From positions 1 to 47,936 of the forward strand of contig CAZEPJ010000034.1 of the NCBI GenBank assembly GCA_964514105.1: a stretch of 47,936 nt of DNA. Reading direction: 5' to 3'. Shown one piece after another: positions 43,253 to 47,936 of the stretch. The notes beneath the pieces were generated by a model. It was not told the DNA's origin. It did not search any database and saw only the letters and a program-made list of their open reading frames with translations. The position numbers and the translations under genes were made by a program. How positions within the stretch are numbered: position 1 is the first letter of the stretch; each line of letters opens with the position of its first letter. The stretch comes from CAZEPJ01 sp964514105 (GTDB lineage: Bacteria > Desulfobacterota > Desulfocorpusculales > Desulfocorpusculum).

Positions 43253-44299
43253 TCACCCGGGGCGCCGGATCTCCCTGGTCACGCTCTGGGACGTGCGCTT
43301 CCCCCCCCAGCCCGGAATGTAGGCCGAGAACGCCCCGGCCCTCCCTCCCCCGGCCACCACCAGGACATCGTCCGGCTCGGCGACCAGGGGGCGCAAAGTC
43401 GTCTCATCCTCTGGGGCGACCTCCCCAGGCATCACGTGCATCCTTTTCAGCTCGGCGTGGGATAAGCGGCTCCGCTCGAAGCAGAACCGCCGGATGTCGG
43501 CCTTGGACCATCCGTCCCGGGCGATCACTCGCGCGTGCTCTCCCGCCAGCACCAGCATGTACTGGGGCTGCATGCCCGCCCCCCCCGAGACCCGCATGTG
43601 GGCGCAGGCCGTGGTGAGGACCCCCTCGGCCGTGTTGCTCAGCTGGTTGTAAAACTGGTGGGGGGCCAGGGCGGCGAAGACGGTGACGGTGCTTTGCTGG
43701 GGCCCGTACCCCCGCTCCACGTGGAAGGGCGGCCAGGGGCTCTCGACCTCGTTCTCGGCGAAGCAGAAGGTGTACCGGCCCGGATGCCCCAGGGTGGACC
43801 GATCCAGGGCCCCCGGCAGGCAGCCCACGACGTTACGCAGGATGAGCCTCACGGCCCGACCGATGGTGGCGTTTGCCCGCCAGCCCGGGCCGAAGAGGTC
43901 CTCCCCGCCGTTGATCTCCAGCTCCCGCCCCATGGGGCCGTTGACCATCAGCAGCATGGCAGCCCCCCCCGTGCTGGTGGCCGGACCGTGGAAGCCGAAC
44001 GCCGGGTCGGCCATGGCCTGGAGGCCCGCCACCACCACGGGCATGTACTCGGGCCGGCAGCCCGCCATCACGGCGTTGATGGCCGCCTTGTGCGCCGTGA
44101 CCGAGACCCTTCGATGTTCGATGAAGACCACCTCGTCCCGGGGACCCAGGCCGGCCGCATCCAGCATGGCCCGAATGCTTGCCTCCGTGGGCGGCACGAC
44201 GGGAAGCCCGTCCGTCCATCCCCGGCTGTAGTACTGCTCGATGGCCTCGGCCGTGTCGCTCACCTCGTTCTTGGGGGACTGAGACCCCTCCTGCGGCAT
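43253..44299 (-). CDS. Unknown protein co-transcribed with the UGSC selenoprotein
   Basis: A 348-residue soluble protein with no family I can name firmly. Notable segments are EQYYSRGWTDGLPVVPPTEASI near the N-terminus (core GWTDGLPVVPPTEA), the glycine-rich GPATSTGGAAMLLMVNGPM, the cysteine-bearing NVVGCLPG, FCFAENEVESPWPPFHVERG (core CFAENEVESPWPPFHVE) and GGAGMQPQYMLVLAGEHA. No signal peptide or membrane helix. ATG 44299 follows GGAGGGGG. It lies only 24 bases upstream of the selenoprotein gene and the two share a promoter, so a two-component enzyme is plausible. Orthologues next to UGSC genes would support this. Confidence 0.85.
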   Translation of the reverse strand: MPQEGSQSPKNEVSDTAEAIEQYYSRGWTDGLPVVPPTEASIRAMLDAAGLGPRDEVVFIEHRRVSVTAHKAAINAVMAGCRPEYMPVVVAGLQAMADPAFGFHGPATSTGGAAMLLMVNGPMGRELEINGGEDLFGPGWRANATIGRAVRLILRNVVGCLPGALDRSTLGHPGRYTFCFAENEVESPWPPFHVERGYGPQQSTVTVFAALAPHQFYNQLSNTAEGVLTTACAHMRVSGGAGMQPQYMLVLAGEHARVIARDGWSKADIRRFCFERSRLSHAELKRMHVMPGEVAPEDETTLRPLVAEPDDVLVVAGGGRAGAFSAYIPGWGGKRTSQSVTREIRRPG

Positions 44300-44349
44300 G
44301 GCCCCCTCCTCGGATGCCTCGGATGTGTGGCCGAGATGGCACTATGCAC

Positions 44350-44378
44350 AGGGTAGACAAGGGGCCGGACCATGTCAA
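44350..44378 (-). promoter_or_regulatory. Sigma70-type promoter of the UGSC operon
   Basis: Perfect TTGACA (44378-44373), 17-base spacer, TACCCT (44355-44350) on the minus strand, about 50 bases before ATG 44299. It lies between this gene and the deaminase gene. Confidence 0.55.
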
Positions 44379-44418
44379 ACAGAAGCGGCGGTTTTCCCGA
44401 CCCGACTTTTGACCGGCA

Positions 44419-45006
44419 TCATCCGTTGTACACGAGCCCCCGGCGACTCTCGTAGAGATCGAACACGGCCCGGGCCTCGTGGGCCAGCACGCCTCGAACG
44501 ACCTTGACGCCACGGTCCGCCAGATAGCGATAAGACCGGGGAAACACGGGCCCCTCCTCGAACCCCAGGGCCATGGCATCGCGCCGGCCGGCGCCGCACA
44601 CCACCCGTCGCACCCCGCTCCAGAGGATGGCCCCCAGGCACATGGCGCACGGCTCGCAGGACGTGAACAGCTCGTGCCACGTCACCCCTGGTGCCTGCAG
44701 GGTGTAGCGCCGGAGGCGGGCCTCGGCCAGCATGATGGCCATGACCTCCGCATGGCAAACGGAGTTGTTGAGCCGCTCCACGCTGTTGACCCCCACGGCC
44801 GCCAGGTGATGGCCGGGCTGCTGGAATACGGCCGCGCCGAAAGGCCCCCCGGTCCCCTCCGCCACATTGGCCCGGGCCAGGGCGATGGCCAGGCGCATCT
44901 TGTCCTCGTCGGTGCCCAGCCGCGCCAACCCGTTGACCAGCCGCCGGGTCCAGGGGGGCAGGGCGAGGCGCACGGATCCGAGCACTCTGTTGCGCGCCTG
45001 TCTCAT
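44419..45006 (-). CDS. Cytidine/deoxycytidylate-type zinc deaminase
   Basis: Nucleoside/base deaminase family (guanine- or cytosine-deaminase-like), 195 residues. Zinc ligands and catalytic Glu are His85-Ala-Glu87 (CHAEVMAI) and Cys117/Cys120 (SCEPCAMCLGAILWSG). The PFGAAVFQ segment before them is typical of guanine deaminase/TadA-like proteins. The N-terminus has about 30 extra residues (MRQARNRVLGSVRLALPPW) before the fold. ATG 45006 has a GGGAGG site. It lies 21 bases after the amidohydrolase gene, so both are probably one transcript. Confidence 0.9.
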   Translation of the reverse strand: MRQARNRVLGSVRLALPPWTRRLVNGLARLGTDEDKMRLAIALARANVAEGTGGPFGAAVFQQPGHHLAAVGVNSVERLNNSVCHAEVMAIMLAEARLRRYTLQAPGVTWHELFTSCEPCAMCLGAILWSGVRRVVCGAGRRDAMALGFEEGPVFPRSYRYLADRGVKVVRGVLAHEARAVFDLYESRRGLVYNG

Positions 45007-45027
45007 GGCCCGAAGCCTCCCGCGCCC

Positions 45028-46608
45028 TCATCGACCCCGCAGGGTCCGCCCCGGGGCGGCCCCCGTGTGTTGCCCCCGCTCCACCACCACCTTGCCGTTG
45101 ACCAGGACCCAAGCGATCCCCTCGGGGAACTGCCTGGGCTCCTCGTACGTACCCCGATCCCCCACCCGCTTCGCATCGAATACGGTGATGTCGGCGTCGT
45201 ACCCCTCGGCTATGCGTCCCTTGGTCTTGAGGCGGAGTTTCTCCGCGGGCAGGGAGGTCATCTTGCGCACCGCATCCTCCAGGGTGAGCACCCCCTGCTC
45301 CCGCACGTAACGCCCCAGGATACGGGGGAAGGACCCGTAGACCCTGGGGTGGGGTCTGCCGCCCAGGAGGCCGTCGGTGATGAAGCTCACCGAGGGATGC
45401 CTCATGATCCGGACCACGTCCCCCTCGTCCATGCCGTGTATGATCATGCCCACGGCCAGCTCCTCCTCGACGAGGAGATCGAGCGCCGCATCCGCCGGGT
45501 CGGCCGCCCCCCGCAGGAGCGCGATTTCGCTGATGCACTTGCCCTGGAACCGGCGGTTTCCCTCGCTCTCCACCGAGGAGACGACCACATTCTCCCAGCC
45601 CACCGCGAGGGGGAAATTCTCCCAGTCGGAGCGCTCCACCATGTCCCGCTTGATCGCCTCCCGTTGGGTCCGGAGTTTCTCAATCAGCCTCTCGGGACCC
45701 TGGGCGTGGAACCAGGGGGGGACCACCGCGTGGAGCATGGTGCTGCCCGCCGTGTACGGATACTGGGCTACCGTGACGTCGATCCCCTCCTGCCGGGCCT
45801 GGTCCAGGATGTCCAGGGTCCGCTCCGAGAGGCCCCAGTTGCGCTTGCCCATGACCTTGAAGTGGGTGATGAGCACGGGGATTCCCGAGCGCCGGCCGAT
45901 CTCCAGGACCTCCTCCATGGCCGGGATGATCCCGCCGCCCTCGTTGCGCAGGTGCACGTCGTAGATCCCATCGTATTCTCGCACCACCCGGGCGATCTCC
46001 ACCGCCTCTTCCAGGGTCTGGTACTGGCTGGGCGGATAGATGAGGCCCGAGGAGATACCCCGCGCACCCTCTTCCATGGCCCGGGCCGCGATGCCCTTCA
46101 TCCGCTCGATCTCCTGGGGCGTGGCGGCGCGATCCGTCATCCCCATGACCTGGAGGCGGATCGTCCCCAGCCCCACGTACGAGCTGATGTTGAGGGACGG
46201 CCGGGCGGCATCGACGGCGTCCAGGTAGTCGGCGAAGCTCCGCCAGCGCCAATCGATCTTGGGGTCGCCGGCCAGGCCCGACAGGTGTCTGCGCCAGCCG
46301 GCCACGTTCCCCTCGTCCATGGGGGCCACGGACATGCCGTCCATGCCCAGGTTCTCGGTAGTGACGCCCTGCATGACCTTCTGCTCGGCCCGGGGCTCCA
46401 CGAGGATGAAGAGGTCCGAGTGGCTGTGTCCGTCGATGAAACCTGGGCACACGCAGCAGCCCCCGGCGTCGATGACCCGGGCGGCCTGTTCCCGGGCCAA
46501 TCGCCCCACCCGCACGATCTTCCCCCCGGCCACGGCCACGTCCCCGAAGAACCACGGGTTCCCCGACCCGCTGATGACCTTGCCGTTCAAGATGAGGCAG
46601 TCGTACAT
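45028..46608 (-). CDS. D-aminoacylase / N-acyl-D-amino-acid deacylase family amidohydrolase
   Basis: Metal-dependent amidohydrolase of the D-aminoacylase branch, 526 residues. It shows the small beta domain ILNGKVISGSG, the HxH motif FIDGHSHSD (His61, His63), HLRNEGGGI, ITHFKVMGKRNWG and the C-terminal ADITVFDAKRV. The family's Cys-bearing loop (GNCG, a zinc ligand in the Alcaligenes enzyme) is GMDG here, so metal binding or specificity may differ. ATG 46608 follows AGGAGG. The natural substrate could be an N-acyl amino acid or a related cyclic amide. Confidence 0.92.
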   Translation of the reverse strand: MYDCLILNGKVISGSGNPWFFGDVAVAGGKIVRVGRLAREQAARVIDAGGCCVCPGFIDGHSHSDLFILVEPRAEQKVMQGVTTENLGMDGMSVAPMDEGNVAGWRRHLSGLAGDPKIDWRWRSFADYLDAVDAARPSLNISSYVGLGTIRLQVMGMTDRAATPQEIERMKGIAARAMEEGARGISSGLIYPPSQYQTLEEAVEIARVVREYDGIYDVHLRNEGGGIIPAMEEVLEIGRRSGIPVLITHFKVMGKRNWGLSERTLDILDQARQEGIDVTVAQYPYTAGSTMLHAVVPPWFHAQGPERLIEKLRTQREAIKRDMVERSDWENFPLAVGWENVVVSSVESEGNRRFQGKCISEIALLRGAADPADAALDLLVEEELAVGMIIHGMDEGDVVRIMRHPSVSFITDGLLGGRPHPRVYGSFPRILGRYVREQGVLTLEDAVRKMTSLPAEKLRLKTKGRIAEGYDADITVFDAKRVGDRGTYEEPRQFPEGIAWVLVNGKVVVERGQHTGAAPGRTLRGR

Positions 46609-46685
46609 CGCATCCTCCTGGGCTGCGCCCCCTGCGAGGTGGTCAACATCGCCCGGAGTTCCGGCGGGCAGATATGTGCGGGGAA

Positions 46686-46714
46686 ACCTTACCAACACGG
46701 GAGGGCACTGTCAA
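46686..46714 (-). promoter_or_regulatory. Sigma70-type promoter of the amidohydrolase-deaminase unit
   Basis: Perfect TTGACA (46714-46709), 17-base spacer, TAAGGT (46691-46686) on the minus strand, about 75 bases before ATG 46608. Confidence 0.6.
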
Positions 46715-47151
46715 ACCGCCCCCTGGCAAACCAAGCGGGGCGCAGGCCCGTGGTCTTGCTGTCGAGAAACCAGGCCCATTGAGTCCGAAACGCTGCGGCC
46801 CGGGCCGCTTCCCCGGCCTGCCGGGGATCTCATGGCGTCCGGTTCTGTGCGCGAACGCGATGCCCTCCCCGAAGCCCCGTCTTCGAGTCCCGGGGTCCAG
46901 ACGATGGAAGCTCACCTCCTTGAATGGATCGCTCTTCTGTGAAACCTGTTGAAACGCCATCCGCCCCTCAACGTGATGACCCTGCATGAAAGGAGTGAGG
47001 GGTTTACAGGAGGCACGCCCTTGGTGCATTAGTAGTGTGGGATCTCTGAGTACCGCTGTCGGTCATGAAGGATATGACGCCGCGTCGGGTCTCCGCGCAA
47101 GGGGGGCCTGACTGAGGCCTGGCGGCCCAATGAACTCGAGGAGGTGATGGC
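46715..47151. other. Intergenic region between divergent amidohydrolase and SDR genes
   Basis: About 440 bases without a convincing gene. A dyad CCCCTCA/TGAGGGG brackets 25 bases around 46966-47003, and TTTACA at 47003-47008 could be a weak -35 with CATTAG 18 bases later (poor -10). I found no known riboswitch or tRNA. Confidence 0.4.
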
Positions 47152-47883
47152 TTGGATCTGGATGGCTGCGTTGCCCTGGTGACGGGCGCGGGCAGGGGCA
47201 TCGGACGCGCCATCGCCCTGGTCCTGGCGGGGCGCGGCGCGCACATCGCCGTGAACGACTTGGAGGCCTCGGGGGCCGAGGCCGCCGCGGCCGATATAAG
47301 GTGCCTGAACCGACGCGCTTTGGTGTATTCCGGCGACGTCTCGGACCCTGCCCAGGTGGAGCGAATGGTCGCGGCCGCCATGGAGCTCACCGGGCAGATC
47401 CATGTCTTGGTGAACAACGCCGGGATCGGGGGGCGCGGCCTGACCATCCTGGATCTCAGCGTCGAGGATTGGGACCGGATGCTGGAGGTGGACCTCCGAA
47501 GCGTGTTTCTCTGCTGCAGGGCCGTGGCCCCCATCATGGTCCGCCAGGGTTTCGGGAAGATCATCAACATGGCGTCCATCTTCGGCGTTTCAGGGGCCGC
47601 GGGGAGCGTGCCCTACTCCGCTGCCAAGGCCGGCGTCATCGGCCTGACCAAGGCCCTGGCTCGGGAGTTGGCCCCCCTCGGCATCAATGTCAATGCGGTG
47701 GCGCCGGGACTGATCGACACGGACATGTCCCGCGCCAGGGGGACGCTGGACCGGCCCAACGTACCGTGGCCCCGCTTGGGGAAGCCCGAGGACGTGGCCC
47801 AGTTGGTGGCCTTCCTGGCTTCTCCGGGGGCCCAGTACATCACCGGCCAGGTGATCAGCCCCAACGGCGGGTCGCACATGTGA
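47152..47883 (+). CDS. Short-chain dehydrogenase/reductase (SDR, FabG-like)
   Basis: NAD(P)-dependent classical SDR, 243 residues. Cofactor motif TGAGRGIG (11-18), NNAG (88-91), catalytic Ser142, Tyr155 and Lys159 (YSAAK), and C-terminal GQVISPNGGSHM. The start is TTG 47152, decided by GAGGAGGTG just upstream and by homology. Substrate unknown; many such proteins are 3-oxoacyl-ACP reductase-like. First plus-strand gene at the right end; what follows lies outside the window. Confidence 0.93.
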   Translation: MDLDGCVALVTGAGRGIGRAIALVLAGRGAHIAVNDLEASGAEAAAADIRCLNRRALVYSGDVSDPAQVERMVAAAMELTGQIHVLVNNAGIGGRGLTILDLSVEDWDRMLEVDLRSVFLCCRAVAPIMVRQGFGKIINMASIFGVSGAAGSVPYSAAKAGVIGLTKALARELAPLGINVNAVAPGLIDTDMSRARGTLDRPNVPWPRLGKPEDVAQLVAFLASPGAQYITGQVISPNGGSHM

Positions 47884-47936
47884 CCGGCACACTGTCCCAT
47901 GGGAGGCCGGAGCCGGCGGGGAGAGCCGTGGACACC

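Noticed and set aside
46860..46910. tRNA-like T-arm (TTCGAGTCCCGGGG)
   Set aside because: No matching acceptor, D or anticodon arms in the flanking sequence.
46996..47040. Sigma54 (-24/-12) promoter before the SDR gene
   Set aside because: GGCACG...TGC is present, but the spacing between GG and GC is 12 instead of 10.

Overview
The window is about 48 kb of GC-rich, gene-dense bacterial DNA. It holds no rRNA, tRNA, insertion sequence or CRISPR array that I can see. A complete proton-pumping complex I operon, TRAP transport, a sigma54-type regulator, secreted proteins and lipoproteins suggest a Gram-negative or deep-branching, probably uncultured lineage. Hnd/Hyd-like NuoEFG subunits and an in-frame UGA that reads as selenocysteine fit a Desulfobacterota-, NC10- or Tectomicrobia-like genome. 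I cannot fix the phylum from this sequence alone.

Layout. 1-106: the 5' end of an unknown gene. 321-1930: parA-parB on the minus strand, then an AT-richer promoter region up to about 2560. 2561-24460 (minus): a continuous ~22-kb cluster in the order nuoA-B-C-D, an anti-sigma-like ATPase, a DRTGG-like protein, a PHP protein, a GHKL ATPase, nuoE, an HndB-like ferredoxin, nuoF-G-H-I-J-K-L-M-N, a giant membrane spermidine-synthase-like protein, and a cupin. Upstream of nuoA lie a good promoter, an 11-codon leucine-rich leader ORF and a perfect intrinsic terminator, an arrangement that looks like attenuation. 24660-26422 (minus): engB and a class I aminotransferase. 26808-29904 (plus): a promoter and sigma54-type regulator with a degenerate receiver domain, then a second promoter and a TPR protein. 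29982-34370 (minus): a TRAP transporter operon (dctP-dctQ-dctM) ending in an SMP-30/gluconolactonase and a small secreted protein. It is divergent from a 63-aa lipoprotein gene. 34804-39246 (minus): a large secreted zinc metalloprotease and an amidase. 39430-42211: a small membrane protein, a lipoprotein whose domain continues past an in-frame TGA, an MFS transporter and a DinB-family protein. 42305-46608 (minus): a DUF4242-like protein, a UGSC-motif selenoprotein with its upstream partner, a zinc deaminase and a D-aminoacylase-like amidohydrolase. 47152-47883 (plus): a short-chain dehydrogenase.

How it works together. The nuo cluster encodes a 14-subunit NADH:quinone oxidoreductase whose NADH/FeS module resembles electron-bifurcating [FeFe]-hydrogenase (Hyd/Hnd) subunits. 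Genes usually found beside such hydrogenases (RsbW-like ATPase, DRTGG, PHP, GHKL ATPase) sit inside the operon between the D and E subunits. The right half is a catabolic and transport region that imports organic acids and hydrolyses amides or N-acyl compounds.

The most unusual items are the UGSC selenoprotein split by UGA, a second lipoprotein with an in-frame UGA followed by a SECIS-placed hairpin, the nuo leader, and the hydrogenase-like module in complex I.
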